From contig JAJQJQ010000021.1 of NCBI GenBank assembly GCA_028622995.1, positions 3,782,001-3,846,000 of the forward strand: a stretch of DNA of 64,000 bases, in the 5' to 3' direction. The notes beneath the pieces are model-generated. The model worked only from the letters and a program-made list of their open reading frames with translations, searched no databases and was not told the origin of the DNA. The translations under genes and the position numbers were made by a program. Shown here piece after piece: positions 1 to 13,300 of this stretch; the stretch's first letter is position 1, and each line of letters starts with the position of its first letter. This stretch comes from Panagrolaimus kolymaensis (Eukaryota > Nematoda > Chromadorea > Rhabditida > Panagrolaimidae).

Positions 1-243
1 CCTAACAAAAGTTCCAGCTAAAAATCCAGCAAACCATATATTTGCTATTAAATTCCATATCCAATTATAAGTGGATTTCGTCATAGTAATATCTCGTTTT
101 TCTAAAGAAATATTAAGAAAATTTTTAAATTCATCAACAGGAGTATTGAGATAAGTTGATGAAAATCCATTTTGAAAATTACATGAAAGTGAAAGAATGA
201 AAGAAATTAATGTAAGTTTAGCGGTATTTGAAAGACAAAACAT
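1..243 (-). CDS. Facilitated sugar transporter (SLC2/GLUT, MFS), N-terminal fragment
   Basis: An 81-codon open frame starts at an ATG at 243 and runs off the left edge of the window. The protein begins MFCLSNTAKL, then a hydrophobic first helix, then a segment reading FSSTYLNTPVDEFKNFLN. In SLC2 transporters the first helix is followed by a segment of the form GFxxxxxNxPxxxxxxFLN, and a Trp-containing second helix comes next, seen here as YNWIWNLIANIWFAGFLAG. That order and spacing match a nematode glucose-transporter-like protein of the plasma membrane. Only about the first sixth of a normal 450-500 residue protein is present, so substrate and activity cannot be judged. No intron is needed in this part. 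The neighbouring MATH-BTB gene lies upstream on the same strand, 480 bases away. Seen: frame and helix pattern. Inferred: the transport role. Confidence 0.7.
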   Translation of the reverse strand, partial: MFCLSNTAKLTLISFILSLSCNFQNGFSSTYLNTPVDEFKNFLNISLEKRDITMTKSTYNWIWNLIANIWFAGFLAGTFVR

Positions 244-725
244 AGAAAAAACAAAACAAAAATAAATTACTCAAAGTTGTTTTGTCATAATAAAATTATT
301 TTTTTTGTTTCCAAAAAAGGCTCTCTTATCAAATTATTGATGACCAAATTTTTTGGGTTTTCATTGAAAAAAAAGTATCAATGATCTTTGTGGCTAAAAA
401 TATGTGCAAAAATTTTATTTTATTCATTCAAAGGTTTAACATTTTTAAAGTTTTCAATCGAAAGAAGTATCTCAAAAAGGCAATACTTTTGTAAACGTTT
501 GATTGCATAAAAAAATAACGCAAAACTGATGATGCTTTCTTTTTAACAAAATCTTGTTGACAGTAAAACATTTTTTCAATTTTCAAATCGAAAATTTTAT
601 TAACAAAGATTACCAATAAAATATTATTGATATTAAACGAACACTACTAAAAGAATAAATCACCCTAAAAATCCTTTTCGCTTTTTTTTTAGAACTTTTA
701 TATGTTGGATTACTTGGTTTTTTTT

Positions 726-1840
726 TCAATCTTCCATTTCATCAACAGGATTAAAAGAGCGACGAGCAACTTCTTCCAGAATTAATGGATTTAATGTACG
801 AATTCCAGAAAGGTGTGTTTGGGAATTAGAAAATTTTGATAAAAAGCAAATGCAAAATTCACGAAGCTCTCTTGCATCAGAGGTAAAAGACATGTTTGCA
901 AATTCGCAAACATTCATTTCATATAAGTTTTCAATAAAATATTTCTCAACTATAAACTAAAAAACGATGATGTTACTTTTGGGGTTATAAATATTTTAAA
1001 GTTTTTTTTACCTTTAAATCCTTTATATCATATTTATCAGCAAAATGAAGGAGATCACAAGCATTTAAAGCTGTAATGAGAGATTTCACATCTTTATCAT
1101 AACAATAATCGATAGCAAGTTTAATAGTTTCAGCGGGAAAATCAATAATTATGATTTTATTTTCTATTGCTTCTTTCGCTCCTGAATTAAACATTGCTTG
1201 AAAAACAGATGATCTTGCTATTAAAACTAATTTATGAATCTAAAATTTATAAGTAGTAAGAATTGGGAATCGTTAAAGTTTTTGAGGTTTGAGATTTTTA
1301 ATGCTTAGAAATTTCAGTAGCATCATATTAAAAAAAAAAATTTACCTTAAACTCGTGTTCTTTTACAAAAATGCTAATATCTTTATTATCCATTTCCCAT
1401 AATAGCTGAGATAAAGTTGAGCTGCCGCCAACTATAGGGCTTTCAATTTTCATTTCACTTACAGTAAAAGTTGCTTGTAAATCGACGCTCAATTTATCGT
1501 TGACAAAATAATTTTGTTCAGAATTTAATAGTTCATCTCGCATACACAACATTTTCCCCCATTCGCATGATTCATATTCGCAAAATTCATTCAACATATA
1601 AATTTTTTCAATTTTTTTTGAAGCGGAGTGAACAAACATTTTTACATCAACATTAATAATGGTTTTAAACTCCATTATTAAAATAAAATGTAACCGAACT
1701 TCTTGAGCATTTCCAAATTTACCATTAGGATACATTCTTAGATAGTATTTTATACCAGGAATTTTAGTAGCATAAGGGAGGCTTTGGAAATACCATAGTT
1801 TTGGAGAAGTAAATTCTTCCCTTTTTATAATCCATTTCAT
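726..1840 (-). CDS. MATH-BTB domain protein (BATH family)
   Basis: Three exons join in phase 0: 1840-1346, 1239-1012 and 956-726, giving 317 residues. Exon 1 carries a MATH (TRAF-like) domain from about residue 2 (MKWIIKREEF) to about 140. The BTB/POZ fold follows from about residue 155: DISIFVKEHEFK, then IHKLVLIARSSVFQAMFNSG across the first splice, then IIIIDFPAETIKLAIDYCYD and ALNACDLLHFADKYDIKDLK. The last exon is a helical tail ending NPVDEMED. Both introns have GTAAA-type donors and TTTTAG acceptors. Known for the family: MATH-BTB proteins act as substrate adaptors of CUL3 ubiquitin ligases, with MATH binding substrate and BTB binding cullin-3. The family is strongly expanded in nematodes, so a one-to-one orthologue cannot be named. 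A longer upstream start was not found. Confidence 0.87.
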
Positions 1841-2269
1841 TGAAATATTACATTCGTTTAACTAAAAATCGCGTTAACTTAAAATAAAAAACTATAAAAC
1901 CTACAAATTTTCCATTCACCGAACTCATTTGATAATTTTTTAAATCGATTTCAAAATTATGAATAACAAAATTATTGTAAAAAGCAATAATTTTGACAAA
2001 AAAAAGGCTTTTCTTCTTTAATAGTAATATTTTTTGGATATTATTGAATAAGTGATTTGTCAATCCATAATTTTTATTTTGTCAACAATCCCTCCATAAT
2101 AGCTGGTAAAAGTTGTTTTAAGGTATTATTTTTTTATACATACATATGACCTGATTTATTTTGGATGAAATACATACTTTTATAGAAAATTCCTTATAAC
2201 ACTGTTCTTTGTTTTTACCAATGATATCAGTTAAATAAAAAGAGTAAACAAGTAAATGGTAGATTGACA

Positions 2270-2630
2270 TAGGGTTGTCACGGGAAATTTTCCGATTAAC
2301 CTTTTTTTCAAAATGTTAGCAAAATTATTTTAAAGTAAAATTAAATAGAAAATTATATTTTCTAAGTATTATGAAGTAAAAAAAAGAACTAAAATAGCCA
2401 CATTTGGACGCATTTGGATGAATTCGACCTTATTCCTTATTGGGTTACCGACATTGCCACAAAAATAACAGTTTATTTAATAATAGTGAAAATAGAGTGG
2501 CTCGCGGAATTATCCGGTTCAATAAAAAATTTTTATCAAAGAATGATGTTTAATAAACGATTAAAAATTTGGGGAAATATCGGGAAATTTCCGGAAAAAT
2601 TTCCCCATTTTCGATTTCCCGGGCTTGAAT
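2270..2630. repeat. Degenerate hAT-like repeat remnant
   Basis: The intergenic stretch 1841-2934 has no convincing gene. Within it, position 2270 begins TAGGGTTGTCACGGGAAATT, which resembles the TAGGGTTG start of the intact hAT-type MITE at 34410. Clusters of GGGAAATTTCC-type palindromes follow near 2577-2622, ending close to CCCGGGCTTGAATGC. No clear target duplication or matching right terminus is visible, so this is at most a decayed copy. A 116-codon open frame across it is explained by the repeat. Confidence 0.3.
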
Positions 2631-2934
2631 GCTTATTCTTAACATTTTATCAACAGGAGGAAATTAAAGACATATCGATTTTGTTAAAGTCCGCAGAAAT
2701 AAGAATTTATAAGTTTTTTCTTGCTCACATAGAATTCACATTATATGTAAGCTCAAATTTTTAAACCATGTAATAATTATCAATCATGGAATATTTCGAG
2801 TAAAAATTTCAAATTTGTTTTATTTAAACTTAAAGACACCCATATTTCGTAAACAAAATAAATGAAAAATATTGAAAAGTCAATAATAAAATATACAAAA
2901 TGGAAAAATGTGCAAATGTAAGAAAAATCCCAAA

Positions 2935-5828
2935 TCAAAAAGTAACCCCTTCAGTTTCAAAAAGTTTTGCAATGGAATGAAAAGCTTCAATCAAATGTTT
3001 TTGGAATCGATGAGAATCAGTGAGAGAGCTTGAATGATAGCTGGTAATATGAGCTCCAATAGAATGATTTCCTGCAAATCGATAACAAATTCCATAACCA
3101 TCTTTAGTGACTGCGGCAAAGCATGCTCCAATCCAAGAATGATCAATATTTGCATCTTCATCAATTTGGTTTGTCAAAGTTGGAGGTTGACTTGTGGAAA
3201 GAAGCCATTGTTGAGAAATATAATGATCGAGGAATGGACTCGAAGTATTTGATCCGCGTGAAATTACATAAAGGGCAAAAAGATGGCGATCAACTCCTTT
3301 TCCAATCATGCATTCCCGATTACGATAACCATGAGAATCACATGCTTTTCGAAGAAGTGCAAGTCGTTCTTTATCCTACAAGAGATTTTTTTAAAGGAGA
3401 TATTTAATGTGGTGAAGCTTACATTGGAAGATTCATCAAGCATGGCTTTAACAAATTCACATGAATCTTTGGAAACTGATCTCAAAGTTTCAGTTCGAGA
3501 ATTGGCATAAAATCGAGCTGATGCACTTTCATATGTGAGAGAAAACTTTCCTTGATCCTAAAATATTATTGCAATTAATGGGAAAAGTTGTTGACTATAT
3601 TTGGTATTGTAAGCAACAAATGCTGAACTATTTTTGCAACCATTGAAAACCCTCTAAAACCTCACCTTATAATTAGCTAATTGGATAGCCATTTGTACAA
3701 AAGCATCTGGAGAACATTTTCCTTTTTTAATTAAACCTTTTCCAAAATCTCTAAATACCGTAGCTGCAAAATCAACATCATTCATTTTAGGTTGATGTTC
3801 TTCATAACATCGATTAATTTCAGCTATCATAGGTTCAGTAATTTCAAATTCAAGTTTTTGTGCCTTTTTTGCACCTTTTTCAATTGGACAACTTTCAAGT
3901 TTATCAATATCCACAACAATTTCGGGATATTTGAGAAAATTAATATCCATGGCAACAAAATTTTCCATAATATGATCAAATTCAGCTCCATCTGCAATGG
4001 AATGCTCTGTTGTTCCTCCGGCTCTTCCATTTTTAGCAATAGTATAATTAAGTGTTTTATCAACCCATCGATTTTTTCCATCTCCAGTGAGAATGGATTT
4101 CATAAAATTATCGAGCAATTCAGGTTTTTCTGGTACATAATCCCACGAATCTTCTTCATCCAAAATTATAAAAACCATTGAAGTTTCAATTAATTCAAGG
4201 GCTTTTTTATTTGTGACATTTTCAAGGAAAAATCTTTTACGATTTTTACACCACATTGCTCTTTGATCAAATGTAAGAGCAGCTAATTTTTCTTCACCTG
4301 GTTTTGGAATGTCTTTACGAACTAAGATTTCAGTTAGGACTCTAAAACATGGGAATTTCTAAAGATAATTATTTAAAGCGATGAAACAAACTCTGAAAGT
4401 TGTTCAGTTGAATAAAGTCGATTATTTTCATCAAAGATTTCAACTTTGTAAAAACAACCTTTGGAATAAACTACGACATGTTTGGATAAGTGACGACTTT
4501 CAAGGCAATCAATGTCTTCTTTAGGAACGCGAGTTCCAGCATACATCTAAAACAATGGCAAAATTTGCAACCACAAATTGACATTTTTGCTATGGCTTAC
4601 TCGATGATAATGTTGTGAACAAACTAATCCATCAGCCAATGGTTTGAGTTGTTGTTTGTACATAGCTAACATGCTTAAAGCTTCAATATAAATAATATGT
4701 GCAGCTCGAACGGCTTGATTAGCGGGTGCATCTTTGAATAAATCAACATGAGCCACGCTGCTTGTAATCATGAGGCCTTCACGATTCATCCAATATGCGT
4801 ATTTTTCCCAAAATGGTGTCACATAATTATTATTAAAAAGTCCCCAAATATGAATGTACAATTGAAGTTTGGGTCCTTCATTTTTAAGGAAATCATTTGC
4901 AAGTTTACAAATGCTTTGGTATTCTGCTGCATCAACTAAAGGCTCAATGGATTCAAGATAACGATCCACGGTTTCATTTAAAGCCGGAATTGGCAATGCT
5001 GGAAGTAAGCGATCACATGAATTAAGTTTTGGATTCCGGACAAGCAAATTCCGAAGCACCTTAAAATAAAGGCTTATTAGAACAACTCTTATCAGAAAGG
5101 ACAAAGTATAAAAATTGATAACAAAATAAAGAAAGTTAAAAACAACATCCGTAGTAGTGAATTTATTTTTCTTTCTCTTTTTCATTCATTCTAAAAACAT
5201 AACTTACCGCCCAAATTTTTGTAGTCAATGATGGTTTTTTTTCAAATAAAAATCCTTTGTAAGAAAAAATAAACCGCTTTAAAAATTGACGAAGGATAAA
5301 AACAGGCGTATAAGCTGTGAGTAAAGATAAAAGGGAAATTCGAGTGATTTGAAAAATCTTTGAATCCGGGAATGGATTTGGAAGAGTTGATAATGCCCAT
5401 GTTGCAGATTTGGATGAGAAAAATGCATATGATGCTCCAACGGATGTTGTAAAAAGCCAAGGACGAACAGGAAATAACCGATTGTACATTCCATTCTGTA
5501 AAACAAAATAAATATCACAATTCTTTTATGCTTTAGCAATTTCTTAAAAATTTAGCCATATATTGAAACTCCCGATATGGCCATGTTGGTCCAACGGAAA
5601 AGAGAAATGTTTTTGACGCATACGTTTTTCTTATCCTTAATCTCATTATCATTTTTTGAAATTTGTAAAGTTTAAAAGAATTCCTCGCAATTAGATATTT
5701 TTAAACCTCTATAGCTGAAAATAAAAATAACTTACATAAAGGTTAAGGGAATATCGCTCGATTGTTGATGGATATCTTCCATCCAATGGAAATGGCGGTG
5801 TTATTACTTTTGGAACTTTTTGGACCAT
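2935..5828 (-). CDS. CPT1: Carnitine O-palmitoyltransferase 1 (CPT1-like)
   Basis: Seven exons were placed: 5828-5736, 5495-5208, 5059-4601, 4546-4392, 4341-3666, 3557-3423 and 3375-2935. The frame is continuous and gives 748 residues, close to the usual 770 or so. The N-terminus has two hydrophobic segments, near VRPWLFTTSVGASYAFF and ISLLSLLTAYTPVFILRQF, as in outer-mitochondrial-membrane CPT1. The choline/carnitine acyltransferase domain follows: PALPIPALNETVDRYL, PGEEKLAALTFDQRA, the catalytic His in GGTTEHSIADG, VQMAIQLANYK, and the STS motif in LLSTSQPPT. CPT1 transfers long-chain acyl groups from CoA to carnitine and gates mitochondrial beta-oxidation. One oddity is that the usual GGGFGPV motif near the C-terminus reads WIGACFAAV, so activity or substrate choice may differ. 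Several CPT paralogues exist in nematodes, so the exact orthologue is not assigned. Confidence 0.9.
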
Positions 5829-7399
5829 TTTTTTAAACACAGTCTAAAAAATCCGATTTATAAATTGAATTTAAAAAAAACTCAGAAAAATGTAACGGAT
5901 TTCAAAAAAAATTAAAATGGATCACGTTAAAATAGCGAATAAAGAAAATTCATCGCAGCACAAACCAAAAATAATCAGACTTGATGTTTTTTATTTCTCC
6001 ACAAAAGGGTCAAAGAAAAAAAAGAGATCGATTTAATCCAAAAAAAGAGAAATTGCGCATGAAAAAAATTTAAAAGGAAGGCGCAAAACTGGACGAACGC
6101 TCAAGTTAAGTTAAGACTAAGACTAACTGGTACAAAATTGGAAAAAAAACAAAAAAAACACGAGTCCTAATTTATGAAGAAAATAAAGTTTAAAATCATT
6201 AAAAAAAAGTTTGAATAACCTTTTTAAATATCGACTTTTTCTTCGAAGCTCCTCCTTTGAGTAACAAAAAAAAACGTGGCTTGCATTAGCAACAACAACA
6301 GCAGCGAACAAAAAAATGAGAGATGCTTTTTGTCCTTCTCGCTCTAAGCTGCGTAGCTCGAGCCGGAAAATGAGAATAAAAAAAATGAAGGAAGAACGTG
6401 GTGTAGTTTGTTCGTTGACCAGACCCTTTTGATAACCCTTTTTTTTAAATGCAAGTGTGCTACAAAAATTCGCATTGCATAACTAACCTCCATATGTTTG
6501 TACATATGTTCGAGAAAAAAATTACGGCCTTTTCTTTGTCAAGGTTATTTATCTCATCTCTCTTGCCTTCCATCATTTTGTGGGTGAGTAACGAAAAAGA
6601 TAAAGCGGTTAATGAACAAAAACATTAAAAAATTGCAAAAATTTGTGTGTAAAAAAAATAAATGGTACTGAAGTTGTTCGTTGTCCCCTTCCTTCATCAT
6701 AACAAAAAATATTATAGATAGGCAAAAGATACGTAGTGTAGCGCAATCAATCATAATTTTGGTTTAAAAAAATCATATGCTCATAGATAGTTGAAAGCAA
6801 AGAGTATGTCTAATTTATCTGAATCACATATGTAATAACGAAGAAAATTCTTTTTAGAAACATTCAAGATGAAGCTATGGGATAAAAAGTAAAATGCATA
6901 ACATATTTGACAAATCTTCTTGATAACATAATATTGCTGATTTGTAGGAAAGCTAAAAGACAGCCATGAGAAATTAGTTTCTCCAAAAAAGTTCAAGAAA
7001 AACAACGCATACATAAATTTATTTCAAAGGTTTATGGGAAAATAAAAAGAATATTTGCATACTTTGAAAAAATTTTAAAGACCTTGAAGATTTTCAAAAA
7101 CAAAAATAATTATTACTGACAAATTGACACTGATTTTTTATTGCTGCTGCTGATTGGATTTGATTGAATTGAATTTTTTCTTCAAGGAAGCGTGCATTTT
7201 TTGGTTCTCATCGCGCGCGCGACAGCGACTCTCATCCTTGCTAGCTTTTTTTTGTTATTCGAAGCTGCGTCTCCTTTCTTTGGCATTCAACTGACTAAAC
7301 GCTCAAAAGCTTGATCTGCTCTTTGGTCAAACTAATCAATCCTCTCTTTCTTTTTTTTACTAGTAAGTTTGTTATTGCTCTTTTTTTGATGAATTCATC
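5829..7399. other. Intergenic region between divergent genes
   Basis: This 1.6-kb stretch separates the CPT1 start (minus) from the first exon of the coiled-coil gene (plus), so it holds both promoters. It shows poly-A/poly-T tracts, a CAACAACAACAGCAG run near 6290, and a GCGCGCGCGA run near 7212 shortly before the plus-strand gene. No frame with codon bias or splice signals was found; the short minus-strand frames are low-complexity. Confidence 0.5.
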
Positions 7400-10300
7400 A
7401 TGGAATCTTTTATCTTAGACCACAACTCCTTGCTATTATCTCTTGGTGAAGTTCAAATGCTCGATTGGCTTACTCGTCGTTTTTCATCTACTGGAACAGC
7501 TGCTGAACGAAATAACGCTTCAAATGGTCAAGATCGTATCCGTAAGTTATTTTGAAACAACTTGTGACGTTAATATAATGCTTTGTTTCCTTTATAGATG
7601 GCACTGTAAAAGAAAATCTTGATCAATTCTGTCCTCAATCAACTTCAAAATCACTCAATCATCATCCAGAACCTTATCCTCGAAATGGTATGTTTGGATG
7701 TCTTAAGAATACCGAATATTATTATATGGCAATGCTTAAAGAACATTCCTAATTTTCTTTTCATGTCTTTCTAATAATTGGTTTCTTGGAAATATAGCTA
7801 TTCACTACTTTTATTTCAAGTCTTTCTTTTCCACCTTATCCCATTACTCTCTCCTCTAATTCTTTATTAATAGCTTTCAATTTTTCTTATCGAGGGACTC
7901 TTCCTTTTTTTGCGCGCGTGTTTTTATTACCTCTTTCTCTCCTCTTCCAATGGAAGCAAAACGGTGTAACAGCTTGAAACAAATCATCTAAAAAGTTTGT
8001 TGCTATATTATTGTTTTTATCTTTTTTATGTGTATGCATTGCTTTGTCTTCCAGCTGTTGTGGCAATCGGTCAGTTGTTGTCTGCATATAGGAAGATGGC
8101 AAAATAGGTGCAAACATAAGCGTTGTTTCCATTTTCTTTTGATTATTCTCTTTTATTTTTGATTTACTTCGTGGATTAAAAGCTTATTTGCTGCCATTTT
8201 ATTCACACACACATACTCCTGCCATGGATTTACCACCTAAGAAAAACCCATGTCAAGTTATTCGAAACCATAATGGGAAGGTTATTCTTAAATCAGTTAC
8301 TGTTAATTCCACCACTAACTTTGGATGCTTTAAGCAATCAATATTTTCATCATTAAAACCATTTTTTGGAAAGGATAGCAGTAGTAAAAATCATTTTTTA
8401 TGTGAAACTAAAAAAGTTATTTCCTCCTTTGGTTCAACGCCGGCAGTAAATGTGGAAGATTTCAACGGGATTAATGAGAAATGTTATGAAGAAATTCAGC
8501 GGCGAAAGCTTTATTCTAGTGCAAAAGAACTCAGTAAAATCACGCTTTTAGGTGATAAAAAAGTTGATGGAAGGAAGTATGCTTTAGTAAAACTTTATGA
8601 TACACAACGTGATGAAGGTTAGTTTAGTGTCTAAAATGTTCCCATCTAGCTCTTAAAGTCTTTATGTCTAAGATTTTTTTCAATTTCATGCTTGAGTATC
8701 TTTGAATCTTTCTCGTGTCTATTGTTCTCCATCTGTCATTTCCATTGTTTTGATTTCCTTCTAACATTGAAAAATACTTTGCTTATTTATCTTCGACCTT
8801 TAAAGGAGGATCTTACTTTCTCCATTTTTTTTGTTTTTCTTCTATGAATATTACAGGGTTATTGACTCAATTATCCTCTCCCAATTCGCTTCTTTATTTA
8901 TTGAGAAAATACAACCTCACATCGTCGTCGTCGGCGATCGGTCACATTTTTTTTTGAACCATTATTACGGTCCATGCGCGGCAGCTTTTTTTCTGGCCAT
9001 GGCATCATCATGAACTGACCAATGTCTAAAATATAAAGGTCATGTACTTGACTCACTAAAAAAAAAATAACAACCGGACATAGACAACACATCGTTGATG
9101 TGCTTCTTCTAAAAAAAATCCTTTTCATTTTTTTCTTACTGTTTTTTTTGTGTTCACGGAAAAAAGGACCACTTTGTTACATAGTTTCCCCTATTTTTGG
9201 CGGCATTGTTAGCATAAATTTTTCTTTCTTTGCAGCTGATTTTCTTTTTCTTCGTCCTTATCCTTTTTCTTGCACTTGCTTATGTTACAAAAGCTAATTT
9301 TTTATTCGATCAAAATGTATATCCGTGTTAGTTTGTAAACATCCATTGACCTTTCGTGTTGCCATTGATGGTATAAAACAAAAAAAGGTGGAGAGTGTTG
9401 TAAATTTTGCGCACTGGCCTTGCTTGCTTTTTTTTATTTTTATAATAATATTTGAAAGAACTTTTTTGCCTTTGTTTACAAATCCTTTTGGAGCTGTCTA
9501 CTTTGCGTGAAGGCCGTAAAAATCGCTTACCACGGCTATGAAGGTTGTAAAATATTTTGTTTGATAGGTTCAACTTAGAATGTGTAAAATTTCGCGCAAA
9601 TCCATTGAACATTTATGTTCATAAAATTTAAGATCTTATTTATTTTATGCTCTTTAAAACTTTTCCTTACATGCTTTATATGGCTAAAAAAGTAACACAG
9701 ATTTTCTCAAAATACTCTAGCTTACTTTTTCCCATAACTCTGTAATATTCCGTGATTTTTATCGTGTTTTTGTAAAAAAAAATATCAAATTTACTTTCTG
9801 TTTTTATAGGAACCCGTCTCTTCATCTTTATTTATTGTTAATAATGAATTTCTGCGGATTGTTTCATAAGAAAGCAAAAAGGCAAAATTCTCTTCGTAAG
9901 TTCTTCCATTCCTCTTTTCCTTTTATTTTTACTTTCTCTCTCTCTTTCCGCCTTCTTTGTCACTAACATTTTTTTATCAATGGCTTTTATGAGCAACTTT
10001 GATTACATTCTTAAGACAGTTGTTGTTTTTTAAATAGGATTCCTTTAGAGAAAAAAAAATATTGTCTCGTATGACCAAAAGATATTTAAGAGCGACCTAA
10101 TGAGTTTTTAGCTTTGCCCGCCTTTTGAAAAATAGTGCAATTGAGTTTTTACTGATTTAGACAAAGCTTGAAAATCGAATTATTGGTATAGCTATTTTTA
10201 TTAGAGCTTTTATTCGAACGACTTTTATACATATTTTCGAACGAATTCTTTTATCAACATTTTTTCTGTATGATTTTTAAAGATGACTTTTAATGGTTTT

Positions 10301-13300
10301 TTTCTTACTGCTTATGATTATATTGCAAGTAAGTTTGGGGTATACATACAAATTTAGTTTCATCTCTCTTTTTAAGCTTCCAGTTTTTCCAACTTTTTTT
10401 GACATTGAACTTTTTTTTTTTTTGCAAATCTCAAATTACCTCCCACATTTTCCATTGCATTACACTTTTTATGAGTGTTCTGACTTGAGCACGTTCATTC
10501 GCATTTTCAAATATTTACTCACCTGTCTCTTTTCACTTTTTCTCACTTTTTTTTTCAATCCTTCTCATCATACCTTACATTGCAAAATTTTTAACGATTT
10601 TATTTTTCAGCTCGCTTGAAAGGTTCCAATGTCAATCAACGACTTATGATAGACGATGGTCTTGGAATGCATAAAGAAAATACCAGCAACCTCACTGGTT
10701 ATACTCAAACTTCATATTATCCTCAAATTTCAAATGGATTTCGTGGCTCGTATCCTGATAAACATGCTCAACGCCGAAAAAGTCTTCATTCCGTCACTGG
10801 TTAGTTTTATCATTATTGAATTTTTGATGACTTAGTTACTCCTTTTGTTTCTTCGATTTATTTTTGCGGCAATTTTTTCCTTTAAATGCTAGATGGTAGT
10901 TGGCTTAAACGCATCCAATTAATCTCACAGCTGCATCTTCTCTTTTTTTGAGGTTTTTCCCCATAAATTAACTATTCACTGTTCATCATTCTTTTCAAAA
11001 AAGTACCAATTTGTCAAATTTTGACATGGCTTATCTTTTCTTTTTATGCCTTTTTTTGATACGCTTTTTTGTTTTCATTTTTGATGTTTCAACTGAAACA
11101 TTTTTTTATGCAATTCTCTCTTTAGTATTGTTTTTTAATTTTTGAAGATGCTTGCAAAATCTTCAATAAACATTTTGTCTTTTTTGGCAACGTAGTTTTT
11201 CATGAACAGTTGTTTCATTATATAACCATGCATTAACGTTCTTCTTCAAAAACATAATGCATAGCAAATGACAAATGTTGGTAAACATGAAGACTTGTCA
11301 AATTATTACCATCTTTTTTTTGCATATGGAAATTTATTCACTATATCTTGGGTTCTCTAAAAATAAGATTGATAAATTTTCATTTTGGTGCTCACTCTAA
11401 TCAAATAGCTTTAAAAAAACTTTACGCTTCCTTTTCTCACCATTTCCATTTTGAAGTGCCAACATTCTTTTTTTCAACAGCTTTTAGCGCATCTTTCAAT
11501 CTCTGTTATTGGCATTTTTTGGGATGCACCAGAGTTTGCCGTTTTCCTTTTTTAGACATTTGTTAGCGCTGGCACAACATATAAATGAACCCTTTTCTTT
11601 GAGTTTCTCCTTTTTTTCTAAGCCTGAATCTTAATGAAATTTGAAGCCGTCTTTCCTCTGAAATGCGTAAACAGAACCAACCCATGGGTTTTTTCTTCTT
11701 CAATAAGCAGAAGCTTTTATGTTAACTTTAGAAAATAACTAGACTCACCATGGGGCATCTCGTTTTCTGAAATGTAAGAAGAGTTGTAGTTTTTTTTCTT
11801 AACTTTTGACATAATTATAAAAGAAACTTGCCAAAAATTTTGTCCTTTTTTTCTTAGATCAGTATAAAGTTTGATTGACGTACTTTTTGCTATGTTGTAA
11901 ATCTTGGTGACCTTTTTTGTGCTATCTTTATTGCTTTTTATTGGACACTAGGCAAGAAGCGGCCCTCCGGGCCGCGATCTCTATTTGTTTTTATATTATA
12001 AAGATTAATAATTTAATTAAATTGATGTAATTTTTTTTATTTACATCATAGTTTGAAATCGTATGCCATAAAATCCTCCTCCTTCTCATCCTTGGGATCT
12101 AAGATCCTCATCCCATACACTCAAGGTCCTCTTACCGGCAGCTAATGTCTTTATCCCAGCGATAGAAAATACCAATAAAGTCTCCACGGCTTTTGAAAAT
12201 ATTTATTTAAGGAATGAAAAATTCGCCTTAAAATTTCCCCAGCACAAACCGTTTCCGTCATAGCCTGATGCTTCCTTACATTCCTACAATTAAGATCCAC
12301 CAAATCCTTCTAAAGAACCCAAAATAGTTTAAAGCCCTACACTAACAACATCCACTCGCTTCTTTCTCATAAAATAAATTTAATTTTCAATTGTCACGCG
12401 CCAGCCTTCGGCTGACCATGAAAGCTATTTTATACATTCCTTTGGCATTTTTAGAACCTTTTAATATCTTTGATAGCCCAAAATCAATCGCCACTAATCA
12501 ATGTTTCATTATATTTTACTTTCTACAATAAATGCCCTATAAGTTGCTCAAGAAATTTCCCTAACATTTTCCATAGAATATATGCATTAACCCTGAACGA
12601 TTTGGGTATATTTGGATCCTTTGGTTCCTATAGTTTTTTGAATCTTTAGTATCTTTGGGTAATTGAAAATCAACCGCCACTCATCACCGCTTCATTTTTA
12701 TGCAATGAAAATCAAACTTCATTCCTCACGCATTCATTCATTTTTATATGCTAATTTTTTCATTTTTATTGAATTTTCCCATGGTAGATTTCCAGGCTTC
12801 CACAGCCAATCAAAATTACTAGGAAGGATTTTTTTGTTTTTTAACTTTCACGTGCTTTCTCCATTTTCTCCATTAATAATTTTTTGATGAGTCTCTTTCA
12901 TCCATGATCGCGTTAGCTTTCTTATTTTTTTACTCGATAATTTCCGCTTCCTTTTCTTTTTTATCTTTAAAGTTTTCTTCAATGCCATTTCATCTTTTTG
13001 GCTAAGATATTTCACCCTTGAGATGTTGCGTGTATTTCTATTAACGTTTTTATCGTTTCTTGTGCTAGTAACTATTTTAATAATTTTATTTTTCAGAACA
13101 TCAATCAGCTGATTCTCGTTTAATCACGGGTTCTCATTATTCTCATCCACGGAAGCCGACTTCGGTCGTTGGGCTTCCATCAGTTTCAATTCAACCTCAA
13201 ACATATTTGTCTGATGCTCAATATTCACAGGAACCAGCAACGCCATTTGAATATGAATTGAATAAATCATTTACTCCTATGGGAACTTCAACACCTCGTG

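Noticed and set aside
2414..2764. 116-codon plus-strand frame
   Set aside because: Overlaps a GGGAAATTTCC-type repeat remnant and has no domain or codon bias.
6123..7014. Short minus-strand frames upstream of CPT1
   Set aside because: Phe/Lys-rich, AT-driven frames without domains or splice context.
12391..12420. Second Helitron 3' end at the CAGCC/GGCTG hairpin
   Set aside because: No CTRR follows within 15 bases on the expected strand.
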